Assembly: GCA_003695015.1 (NCBI GenBank)
Contig: RFJD01000077.1
Span: 1-5,830, forward strand
Direction: 5' to 3'
DNA length: 5,830 nt
Source: Verrucomicrobiota bacterium
GTDB taxonomy: Bacteria; Verrucomicrobiota; Verrucomicrobiia; Limisphaerales; J093
The position numbers were made by a program, and so were the translations under genes. Shown piece by piece: positions 1 through 5,830 of this stretch (positions are counted from its first letter, which is position 1; every line of letters starts with the position of its first letter). The notes beneath the pieces are model-generated. The model saw nothing but the letters and a program-made list of their open reading frames with translations. It did no database searches and was not told the DNA's origin.

Positions 1-908
1 GGGATCAAGTGGATCTGCTGCGCCCGGAAGCCGTCGAGCGAGCGGCCCTGCTCCGGTTTGCGCGTGGCGCGGACGCCCCGGAACCACTCGGCCGGCGTGC
101 CCAGCCCGTCGCCGTTGTCGTCCACCAGCGCGTGTTCGGTGGCCAGCCGGCCCTCGCTCTCGTAGAACTCGCGCACCCGGGCGGCGGCGAACAGGAGCGC
201 CTCGAGCAGGGAGGTCTGGCCGTCCTGGTCGAGGTCCGCCGCCGGCGCATCCAACGCGGGCGCAAGGTACTCGCCGAGCCGGGCGTAGTTGATCTCGTTG
301 CCGCTGCGGGTGGCGGTGAGGATCACCCGGTTGGGGGCCGACAGGGCCGGCAGAAACGGCCCGCTCGCGGAGAAGGCGTGGATGAGGACCAGGGGGCGGC
401 GAAACGGCCGCAGCCATTCGGCCAGCTCGGCTTCGGTGAAGTCCGGCCCGCGCAGGTTGAACCTGGCGTGCCGGCCGTCGAACGAGCCGTGTCCGATGAA
501 CACCAGCCACAAAGGCGGGTTGTCGGCGTCCTGTTCCTTCGCCAACCGCTCGCGGAGCCGGTCGCGGTCGGCCGGTTCTTCGCCGGGCGGCACGGGATCG
601 GCGCCGATCACCTCGCAAGCCGCGCCGGCCTTTTGGGCGACGGCCTGCCAGCGGGCGATTTGTTCGTCGAAACGGCGGCCGTACTCCGGTTCGCCTTCGG
701 CGCCGCGGACCAGCAGGATCAGGGCGGTGGGTGGTTTGGCGGCGGGAGTTGGATCGGCGGAGGCGGCGGGTTCGCCCGGAAGCGCGGTGGCCGAAGCCAG
801 CCAAGTCAGGACGATCCCCAGCGTCGTCCAACGGCGGCGGAGGTTGGCGCCACCGGCCGGGGACATGCCGGCGGGAGGTCGGGGGAGCTGGACGGCGGAG
901 GAGTTCAT
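1..908 (-). CDS. Exported caspase/legumain-like (clan CD) protein with Ca-binding-type loops, C-terminus cut by window
   Basis: ATG at 908-906; 302 codons are visible and the frame is open at the edge. Start choice: the ATG overlaps the upstream TGA (ATGA, 908-905) and AAAGG lies 6 nt before it; Met15 is an alternative with no clear ribosome site. Residues 24-26 (RRR) followed by a hydrophobic run (27-42) and ATALPG look like a signal peptide or anchor, preceded by a longer than usual N-terminus. The core (61-220) follows clan CD order: strand ALILLV (62-67), WLVFIGHGSFDG (134-145, candidate catalytic His140), PLVLIHAFSASG (172-183), and VILTATRSGNEINYA (195-209), like the legumain segment after the nucleophile. 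Where legumains have A-C-x-S-G this protein has F-S-A-S-G, placing Ser180 at the Cys position. The only Cys visible is C98, before His140. Two acidic loops follow (225-236 and 263-274). I infer a caspase-fold protein that is either inactive or uses Ser; the fold is likely, the activity uncertain. It might instead be a more distant alpha/beta fold. Confidence 0.6.
   Translation of the reverse strand, partial: MNSSAVQLPRPPAGMSPAGGANLRRRWTTLGIVLTWLASATALPGEPAASADPTPAAKPPTALILLVRGAEGEPEYGRRFDEQIARWQAVAQKAGAACEVIGADPVPPGEEPADRDRLRERLAKEQDADNPPLWLVFIGHGSFDGRHARFNLRGPDFTEAELAEWLRPFRRPLVLIHAFSASGPFLPALSAPNRVILTATRSGNEINYARLGEYLAPALDAPAADLDQDGQTSLLEALLFAAARVREFYESEGRLATEHALVDDNGDGLGTPAEWFRGVRATRKPEQGRSLDGFRAQQIHLI
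87..122 (-). other. Second EF-hand/dockerin-like acidic loop in the caspase-like protein
   Basis: Residues 263-274 read DDNGDGLGTPAE: ligands at positions 1 (D263), 3 (N265), 5 (D267), 9 (T271) and 12 (E274), with Gly at 6. Position 8 is Gly, so it is not a perfect EF-hand. It lies 27 residues after the first loop, separated by a predicted helix (FYESEGRLATEHAL region), so the two may form a pair. Confidence 0.45.
201..236 (-). other. First EF-hand/dockerin-like acidic loop in the caspase-like protein
   Basis: Residues 225-236 read DLDQDGQTSLLE. Acidic or polar ligands fall at loop positions 1 (D225), 3 (D227), 5 (D229), 7 (Q231), 9 (S233) and 12 (E236), with Gly at 6, which matches the EF-hand loop except that position 8 is Thr rather than a hydrophobic residue. 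A helix-like run (ALLFAAARVREFYE) follows. Calcium binding is inferred from the spacing only. Confidence 0.55.
905..908 (-). other. ATGA stop/start overlap between the vWA/GATase gene and the caspase-like gene
   Basis: On the minus strand the bases 908-905 read ATGA: the ATG of the caspase-like gene (908-906) overlaps the TGA of the membrane-protein gene (907-905). This is a classic arrangement for termination-reinitiation coupling and supports both gene boundaries and a shared transcript. Confidence 0.85.
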
Positions 909-3274
909 GGCAGGCCTTTGGCGCGGCGGAGTCCCCACTCGACGACGAAAGCCAACAGGGCGGCCAGGAACACCCACGGGTTGTGCCAGAGGGGACGGTT
1001 CCAGGTTTCCATCACCGGGGCGCCGCGGGTGGGCAGTTCGCGGACCAGCGCGTCGAGTTCGGCCGGTTCCACCACGCGACCGCCGGAAACGCGGGCGATG
1101 GTTTCGAGCAGGCCGAGGTTGGGTTGAAGGGAGCGGAACTCGGCCGCGGCGGGATCGACGGTCCAGCCGGCCTCGGCCTCGCCGATGAGAGCGCCCAAGT
1201 AGTTCGTGGCGGTGGCTTCCGCGCGAAAAGCGCCGGCCCGGGGTGCGGTGTGGAGGACGGTGAACAGGCCGGGTTCGTCGGAAGAGGGCTCGGCCCGGAG
1301 CCGGAGGGCCGGCAAGGGGGCGTTGGTGTCGCCCGGGTAGGGGACATTCTGGATGGTCACCCAGACCGCCGCCTCGTCCTCGGGTTCGTAGGCGGCGGTG
1401 CGCACCCGGGCTTCCAAGCGAACCGAGCCGGGCGGATCGGCGAGGGGACGGGCCAGGAGCTCGACGCGCCGGGCGGTGTCGCGAACGAGCCACCGGAGGG
1501 TCTGGCGCCAGAAACGCTCCATGTCCCGGCGGGCTTCGGGACCGCGCATGCCCCAGCGCCAGAGGTCGCCCACCAGCAGGGCGGCGGCCCGGCCGCGTCC
1601 GAACCGGTGGGCCACCAACGCGGGCCAGGCGCGGTCGTTGGCGTCGCGGGCCACGGCCAGGACCTGGGCGGCCGGCTTGGCCTCGGGGACCGCGTTGAGG
1701 ACGCGGAAGGGCGGCATGGCTTCCAAGCGGGCGCGTTCGGCCGCCTCGGTCTCGCGGAGTCGGGTCCACGGTTCCAGCCAGCCGGCGGGGGTGAGTTCGA
1801 ACCGGACCCCTTCGGGCATGGCCGGACGGGGAACCCGGTCGAGGTACACCGGCAACAGCTCAGCGACCGGCGTGCGCTCATAGCCGCCTTCGCGGAAGGA
1901 CTCGGCGCCGCCCAGCATCAACAAGCCGCCGCCCCGGTCCGCCACGAACCGCCGCAGCAGCGCCAGTTGATCGGCCTTGAAGAAAGCGGCTTCGACGTCG
2001 TCCAGGATCACGGCCTCGTATTCGAACAACTCCTCCGGCGTGGCGGGAAAGCCGCCGGCCAATTCCCGGGCGTCGCGGGTGTTGAGGCGGACCAGCACCG
2101 GCTGGTCGTAACGGGCGACCTCCTCGCGGGACTGGTCGCCGAAACCGCGGAAGAGCGGGTTGCCGCTTTCGCCGGCCCGGCCAAGGAAGGCGAACTTCGG
2201 CTCGCGCAACGCGACGCGGATCAGGGCCACCAGTTGAACCTCCGGATCGGCCTGAACCGCGCGGTTGAGGAACTTGTATTCCCAGTTGGGCCGGCCGGCG
2301 ACGTAGAGGATGCGGTGCGGACCGCGGCCGCGTTGCACCGGCACGACGGCGCGATTGTTCAGCAGGGTGGCTTCCTCGGAAACGGCATTGGTGTCCCGGC
2401 TGGCGGCGGCCGTCGCCACCAACTCCACGCCGTGAAACGCAAGCCCGGCGGCTTCGGGCCGGAACTCGAACCGAAACCGCAGCGACTCGGCGGGGCTGCG
2501 CACCTCGCGGGTCTGGCGTTCGCGTTCCCGGCCGTCCGGGCCGCGCAGGACTGCGACGACGGTGCGACGGGCCAAGCCGATGGCCTCGGCTTCGACCTCG
2601 ATCGTCACAGGCGCGTCCTCGAAGGCGGTTTCGCGCACGCTGGTCCGGCGCAGCGCGAGGTCGCGCACCGAGCCCGGCCGCCCGATGACGACCGGATAGA
2701 CGGGCGGGGCATCCTCGGGCCAGTCGAAGGGGCCGGTTTCGTCGGTGGCGATGCCGTCGGTGAGGACAAGGATGCCCGCCAGCGGCCGGCCCTTGTAGCG
2801 TTCGCGCAATTGCTGCAGCGAGGTCAGCAACGCCGAGGCCCGGCCTTGGAAGTCCAAGCCGGCGAAATCGGCCAGCGTCCGCAGATGGGTGTCGAACTGC
2901 AGCTTGCGGACGGCGAAATCCTCCTCGAGCTGGCGGAGCCAGCCGGCCTGGGGATCGAGCAGGCGGCGAAGCCGTTCGCCGCGGGAAAGCGGGTCGCCCT
3001 CGTCGTGGACCTGGAGACCCTGGCTGTTGTCGGCGACGACGGCGAACAGGTTGGCGCCCGGACGGGCGCGCTGGCCGGTGCGGAGGGGTTCGAGCAGGCA
3101 AAAGGCCAGCAGGCCCACGCCGAAGGTCTTGAGCGCGACGCAAACCGTGGTCCAGAAGCCGGCTGGCGCGCGCCGGTAGCTCCACCAGGCGGAGGCCAGA
3201 GCCAGGGCCACGGCCGCCGCCGCCGGCCCGAGCCAGTCCGTTCCCGTCCAAACCACTCCGGCGCCCGTACCCAT
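905..3274 (-). CDS. Membrane protein with degenerate vWA-like and glutamine-amidotransferase-like domains
   Basis: This is a complete 789-residue protein, ATG at 3274-3272 and TGA at 907-905. Two hydrophobic segments (about 14-31 and 40-62) form an N-terminal hairpin, and one lies near the C-terminus (about 764-779), so the large middle part should sit in one compartment, probably the periplasm. Residues 75-200 look like a vWA domain: a first strand ending in DNSQG (82-86), where the DxSxS metal site would be but with Gly for the last Ser, and a later strand with VLTDG (170-174). Residues 205-312 are beta-rich and Ig-like. Residues 318-475 match the GATase1-like fold (PF07090-type as I recall it): RILYVAGRPNWEYKFL, then DDVEAAFF, then GGGLLMLGGAESF. 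No Cys is seen at the nucleophile elbow, so amidotransferase activity is unlikely. Residues 603-705 are again beta-rich. Similar proteins are often annotated as VWA or glutamine amidotransferase in PVC bacteria. The only purine-rich Shine-Dalgarno candidate (GGGAGA, 3294-3289) is 14 nt from the ATG, so coupling to the upstream gene is likely. Exact role unknown. Confidence 0.7.
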   Translation of the reverse strand: MGTGAGVVWTGTDWLGPAAAAVALALASAWWSYRRAPAGFWTTVCVALKTFGVGLLAFCLLEPLRTGQRARPGANLFAVVADNSQGLQVHDEGDPLSRGERLRRLLDPQAGWLRQLEEDFAVRKLQFDTHLRTLADFAGLDFQGRASALLTSLQQLRERYKGRPLAGILVLTDGIATDETGPFDWPEDAPPVYPVVIGRPGSVRDLALRRTSVRETAFEDAPVTIEVEAEAIGLARRTVVAVLRGPDGRERERQTREVRSPAESLRFRFEFRPEAAGLAFHGVELVATAAASRDTNAVSEEATLLNNRAVVPVQRGRGPHRILYVAGRPNWEYKFLNRAVQADPEVQLVALIRVALREPKFAFLGRAGESGNPLFRGFGDQSREEVARYDQPVLVRLNTRDARELAGGFPATPEELFEYEAVILDDVEAAFFKADQLALLRRFVADRGGGLLMLGGAESFREGGYERTPVAELLPVYLDRVPRPAMPEGVRFELTPAGWLEPWTRLRETEAAERARLEAMPPFRVLNAVPEAKPAAQVLAVARDANDRAWPALVAHRFGRGRAAALLVGDLWRWGMRGPEARRDMERFWRQTLRWLVRDTARRVELLARPLADPPGSVRLEARVRTAAYEPEDEAAVWVTIQNVPYPGDTNAPLPALRLRAEPSSDEPGLFTVLHTAPRAGAFRAEATATNYLGALIGEAEAGWTVDPAAAEFRSLQPNLGLLETIARVSGGRVVEPAELDALVRELPTRGAPVMETWNRPLWHNPWVFLAALLAFVVEWGLRRAKGLP
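915..919 (-). promoter_or_regulatory. Possible ribosome binding site of the caspase-like gene
   Basis: The minus strand reads AAAGG here, 6 nt upstream of the ATG at 908 and inside the end of the preceding gene. The match to Shine-Dalgarno is partial but the spacing is good. It favours the ATG at 908 over the internal Met15, which is preceded by a C-rich stretch. Confidence 0.5.
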
Positions 3275-3278
3275 CGGC
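3275..3278 (-). other. 4-nt gap between the coiled-coil gene and the vWA/GATase gene
   Basis: Only GCCG separates the TGA of the coiled-coil gene (3281-3279) from the ATG of the membrane-protein gene (3274-3272). The nearest purine-rich run is 14 nt upstream of the ATG. The arrangement argues for one transcript and for reinitiation at the second gene. Confidence 0.8.
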
Positions 3279-5830
3279 TCAGGGGGTGTCTCCCGTGTCG
3301 GTTGCCGGGCGGTCCCCGGCGGCCAGCCGTTCGTAGTAACGCTGGACCAAGTCGGCGTATTGGGGCGGGACCGGATCCCGATCCACCGGCGCCAGTTCGT
3401 TGTCCGGCTGCCGCCGGCTCAACTCCTCGGCCACCGCGTCGCGGACCTCGAGCAGCGGCCCCAGCACCTCGATCCGCACGACGGCCCAGTCGGGCTTGCG
3501 GCGTTCCTCGCGGAACTCGCGGCGGAGGTCGGCCGCCCGTTCGCGGGCCCGGGCCAGCCGGGCGCGCCATTCCGGCCAGTCGATCATCTCCTCGACGTCC
3601 CGCAGCCGATCCCACCAAGGCGCGAAGTCGGGTCCGGTCAACGGGCCGGTGCCATAGCCGCCGCGTCCCTCGGGAAGCCAATCCAGCGGCCCCTCGCGGA
3701 AACCACCGCGGTTGGCGCCGCCGCGGGCCGCCTCGCTGAGGGCCCGTCGAAGAGCTTCGGCGGTGCGGGCGGCATCCAGCGGGCTTCGCCGTTCGGGGTT
3801 GGCGGAGGGAGTCTCGGCCCGGTCTTGGCCGCCGCCTCCGCCGGTTTGGTTGTCGGCCCGGGCTTGGGCCCGGGAATCGCTTTGCGGTGTTGCCGGGGAT
3901 TGGGCACGCGCCGCGGTTTCGGAGGCGTTGCCGTCGCGCTGACGGCCGGTTTCGGCCGGACGGCCGGAACGATCGGGCCGTTGACCGCCATTGTCGGCGC
4001 GCGCCAAAGCGGCTTGGTTGGTGGCGGCGTTCGCTGCGGCGGCCGGCGCGGAGGCGGCGCGATCCTGCGTTCCGGGCATGGCGCCGGGGGCGCGATTGGT
4101 TTCGCCGGGGCGGCTGGCGGCGAGCCGGTTCATCAGCCGTTGGAGGTCGTTGGTCGAGGTCCCGGTGTCGGCCGAAGCGGCCGCGGCCCGGTTGGTGGCT
4201 TGAGCGGCCAGCTCCCGTTCGAGTTCCCGGGCAAGCCGGTCGAGCTCGTTGCGGGCCAGTTGCAGCGACTGGGTGTCGTCGCCAAGGACCTTTTTGGCGG
4301 CGGACTCGATGCCCTGACGGAGAGTGTCGATGCCCTGGCGGGCGCGGCGTTCGGCTTCTTGGGCATGGGCGGTGAGGCCGCGATCGAGCATCTCGGCGGT
4401 GAGCGGCAGGGTGACGGGCTGATCGCCCTGCTCGGCTTCGCGGAGCCGGTCGTAGAGGTCGCGGGTGAGCAGGCCGCGGGCCAGGAGATCCTCGCGGAAC
4501 TCGCGGGCGTGGGTGCGCTCCTGCTGGACGTAGTTGCGGAGGGCGTCGTAGAGGGAACGGGCCACGAGGGGCTCGGGTCCCTCGGCGAGGTCGGAGACCT
4601 GCCGGACGCGCTGGAGGAGGTTGGTGAGGCTGGCCTGCTGTTGGGCGAGCTCCTGTTGGAGGCGGTCGCGTTGGTTGTCGCCGCGAAGGCTGCGGGCGCC
4701 GGGGGCATCGAGCTGGTCGAGTTGGCGGCCGAGTTCCTCCTGGCGCTGGGCGATGCTGCGGATGTCGCGGCGCATCTGGCGGAGGTCGTCGGCGAAGGCG
4801 CTGGCGCTTTGGCGGCGGAGATTTTCGCGGACCCGCTCCATTTGCTCCTGGGCGCGGGCGCCGGCGGCGAGGGCTTGGGAGGCGGCGCCCTGGCTGGCGG
4901 CCTCGGCGGCGCGGCGGAGATTTTCGCGGGCTTGCTCCAGGCGACGTTGCGCGGCGCTGAAGCGGCCGGACTGGCGGCTTTGTTGCATCTGCTGCTGGAG
5001 GAGGTCCATGTCCGCGAGCATGCGGCGTTCCTCCTCCTGCAGGCGCTGGAGCCGGCGGCGGAGTTCCTCGCGCTCGGCCTCGGTTTCGGCGGCTTGGAGG
5101 GCGGTTTGGAGCTCGCGCAACTGCTGGTTGATGTCCTCTTGGCGGCGGGCCAGTTCGCGCAGGCGGTTCAGGATCTCGGTCTGCTCGCGGCGTTCGGGGG
5201 TCATCGGCTCGCCGGCCAGGCGCTCGGTTTCGTAACGATCGGCGCGGTCGGTCAGGTCCAGCTCCTGGAGCTGGCGCCGCATCATGCGCTGGCGGCTGTT
5301 CTGACTGGCCCGGCTGCGGCCTTGTTGCTGCTGTCGGCGGGCGACCTCGTACTCCCGTTCCTGAAGACGGAGGAGGGCTTGGTAGGCCGCCTGTTCGGCT
5401 TCCAGAGCCCGGGGGAGCGGTTCGGGCGAATCGACCGCCGCGGCGAGGTGTTCGCCGGCTTCCTGCATCCGCTGGATGGCCTCTTCCCAGAAGGCGCTTT
5501 GGCCGGGGTCGCGCGCCCGGGCGGCGGCTTCGCCGGCTTGGGCGAGCGCGGCCTGCTGGGAATCCCGGACCACGCCGGCTTCCTCCCGGTAGCGATCGTC
5601 CGGCGGGCGGACGCCGGCGGTGGTTTCGCGCTGGAGACGCCAGGTCGCCGTGATGATCTGCTTTTGGATTTCGACGAGCCGGCCGGCCTGGCCGCCCTGT
5701 TGGCCGCTGTTTTGTTGGGACGAGTTGGACGATGAAGCCGCGTTGGCCGAGCGGCGGAAGATCTCGTCGAAGGGGCGGATCTCGGCGAACCAGAGGTCGC
5801 TGAAGGTGCGGCGGATGGCGCCGTCGGGAC
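3279..5830 (-). CDS. Large coiled-coil, DUF4175-like envelope protein (N-terminus outside window)
   Basis: The frame is open from the window edge at 5830 to a TGA at 3281-3279, giving 849 visible residues. A GTG at 5573 is a possible start in this frame, but the reading stays open and protein-like upstream of it (DLWFAEIRPFDEIFR at visible residues 11-25), so the true start lies outside the window. Visible layout: the end of a preceding domain (1-26); a Ser/Asn/Gln/Gly low-complexity patch (27-49); the conserved-looking segment EIQKQIITATWRLQRE (53-68); long amphipathic, heptad-like helices rich in Gln, Arg, Glu and Leu (about 88-543, densest at 215-375); an Ala/Asn/Gly/Gln-rich, probably disordered linker (about 542-685); and a compact C-terminal region (about 710-835) with WWDRLRDVEEM and VPPQYADLVQRYYERL. 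The last two motifs recall DUF4175-like proteins of Verrucomicrobiota and Planctomycetota. No catalytic motif or transmembrane helix is visible; anchoring helices, if any, would be upstream. Function is unknown; a structural or scaffold role in the envelope is inferred. The next gene starts 4 nt after the stop. The gene call is firm, the family moderate. Confidence 0.65.
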   Translation of the reverse strand, partial: PDGAIRRTFSDLWFAEIRPFDEIFRRSANAASSSNSSQQNSGQQGGQAGRLVEIQKQIITATWRLQRETTAGVRPPDDRYREEAGVVRDSQQAALAQAGEAAARARDPGQSAFWEEAIQRMQEAGEHLAAAVDSPEPLPRALEAEQAAYQALLRLQEREYEVARRQQQQGRSRASQNSRQRMMRRQLQELDLTDRADRYETERLAGEPMTPERREQTEILNRLRELARRQEDINQQLRELQTALQAAETEAEREELRRRLQRLQEEERRMLADMDLLQQQMQQSRQSGRFSAAQRRLEQARENLRRAAEAASQGAASQALAAGARAQEQMERVRENLRRQSASAFADDLRQMRRDIRSIAQRQEELGRQLDQLDAPGARSLRGDNQRDRLQQELAQQQASLTNLLQRVRQVSDLAEGPEPLVARSLYDALRNYVQQERTHAREFREDLLARGLLTRDLYDRLREAEQGDQPVTLPLTAEMLDRGLTAHAQEAERRARQGIDTLRQGIESAAKKVLGDDTQSLQLARNELDRLARELERELAAQATNRAAAASADTGTSTNDLQRLMNRLAASRPGETNRAPGAMPGTQDRAASAPAAAANAATNQAALARADNGGQRPDRSGRPAETGRQRDGNASETAARAQSPATPQSDSRAQARADNQTGGGGGQDRAETPSANPERRSPLDAARTAEALRRALSEAARGGANRGGFREGPLDWLPEGRGGYGTGPLTGPDFAPWWDRLRDVEEMIDWPEWRARLARARERAADLRREFREERRKPDWAVVRIEVLGPLLEVRDAVAEELSRRQPDNELAPVDRDPVPPQYADLVQRYYERLAAGDRPATDTGDTP
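3774..4205 (-). repeat. Low-complexity Ala/Asn/Gln/Gly/Arg-rich linker in the coiled-coil protein
   Basis: About 144 codons encode a segment rich in Ala, Asn, Gln, Thr, Gly, Arg and Pro with few hydrophobic residues, including a run of five Gly. It joins the helical region to the compact C-terminal region and is probably disordered. There is no clear tandem repeat unit, so this is compositional bias rather than a true repeat array. Confidence 0.55.
5682..5750 (-). repeat. Ser/Asn/Gln/Gly low-complexity patch in the coiled-coil protein
   Basis: Visible residues 27-49 of the coiled-coil protein are almost only Ser, Ala, Asn, Gln and Gly. The patch splits two conserved-looking segments (WFAEIRPFDEIFR before, EIQKQIITATW after) and looks like a flexible, probably length-variable insertion. 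Confidence 0.6.

Noticed and set aside
783..839. Twin-arginine signal in the caspase-like protein (RRRW before a hydrophobic run)
   Set aside because: The residues around the arginines do not fit the S/T-R-R-x-F-L-K pattern; a general secretion signal or membrane anchor is the simpler reading.
9..1127. 372-codon plus-strand open frame at the left end
   Set aside because: It is antisense to the caspase-like gene and the end of the membrane-protein gene, with no domain-like sequence.
1878..3251. 457-codon minus-strand frame inside the vWA/GATase gene
   Set aside because: It is an alternate frame of the real gene with an Arg/Pro/Gly-rich product and no motifs.
731..3739. 1002-codon open frame on the plus strand
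   Set aside because: It is antisense to two well-supported genes and is a by-product of high GC, where stops are rare. Its protein is Gly/Ala/Arg-rich without recognisable domains, and it crosses the junction between the two minus-strand genes.
3279..5573. GTG at 5573 as the start of the coiled-coil gene
   Set aside because: Upstream codons to the window edge remain open and encode conserved-looking protein segments, so the gene is longer.
3360..5735. 791-codon open frame on the plus strand
   Set aside because: It mirrors the coiled-coil gene; the Leu/Ala/Gly-rich product reflects reverse-complemented Gln/Glu/Arg codons rather than a membrane protein.

Overview
The window is GC-rich (roughly 70% by eye) and almost entirely coding. 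Three genes all read on the minus strand, from high to low coordinates, packed as an operon. Both edge genes are cut by the window. The genes are separated by 4 nt (first to second) or overlap by 4 nt (second to third, an ATGA junction), so there is no intergenic room for a promoter, terminator or RNA gene.

In order of transcription: (1) positions 5830-3279 hold the C-terminal 849 residues of a very large coiled-coil, Gln/Arg/Glu-rich protein. It resembles the DUF4175-like envelope proteins of Verrucomicrobiota and Planctomycetota, and its start lies outside the window. (2) Positions 3274-905 hold a complete 789-residue membrane protein. It has two N-terminal transmembrane helices, a degenerate von Willebrand factor A-like domain, a glutamine-amidotransferase-like domain without a visible nucleophile, beta-rich Ig-like stretches and one C-terminal transmembrane helix. 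(3) Positions 908-1 hold the first 302 residues of an exported protein with a caspase/legumain-like (clan CD) core. It keeps the Gly-His-Gly motif but appears to have Ser where the catalytic Cys should be, and it carries two EF-hand/dockerin-type acidic loops.

The likely source is a high-GC member of the PVC group. Verrucomicrobiota is favoured from the style of the proteins (for example the short DTNA segments and the characteristic DUF4175-like/vWA-GATase pairing), with Planctomycetota as the alternative. This assignment rests on recalled family resemblance, not on a search. Modules of this type often lie beside MoxR ATPase, DUF58 and BatA-like genes; none of those is in view.

Taken together, the window looks like part of an extracytoplasmic or envelope-associated complex: a vWA/GATase-fold membrane anchor, a long coiled-coil partner and an exported caspase-fold protein. 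Several of the enzyme-like domains lack canonical catalytic or metal-binding residues, which suggests binding or scaffolding roles. No mobile element, CRISPR array, tRNA, rRNA or transfer signature was seen.
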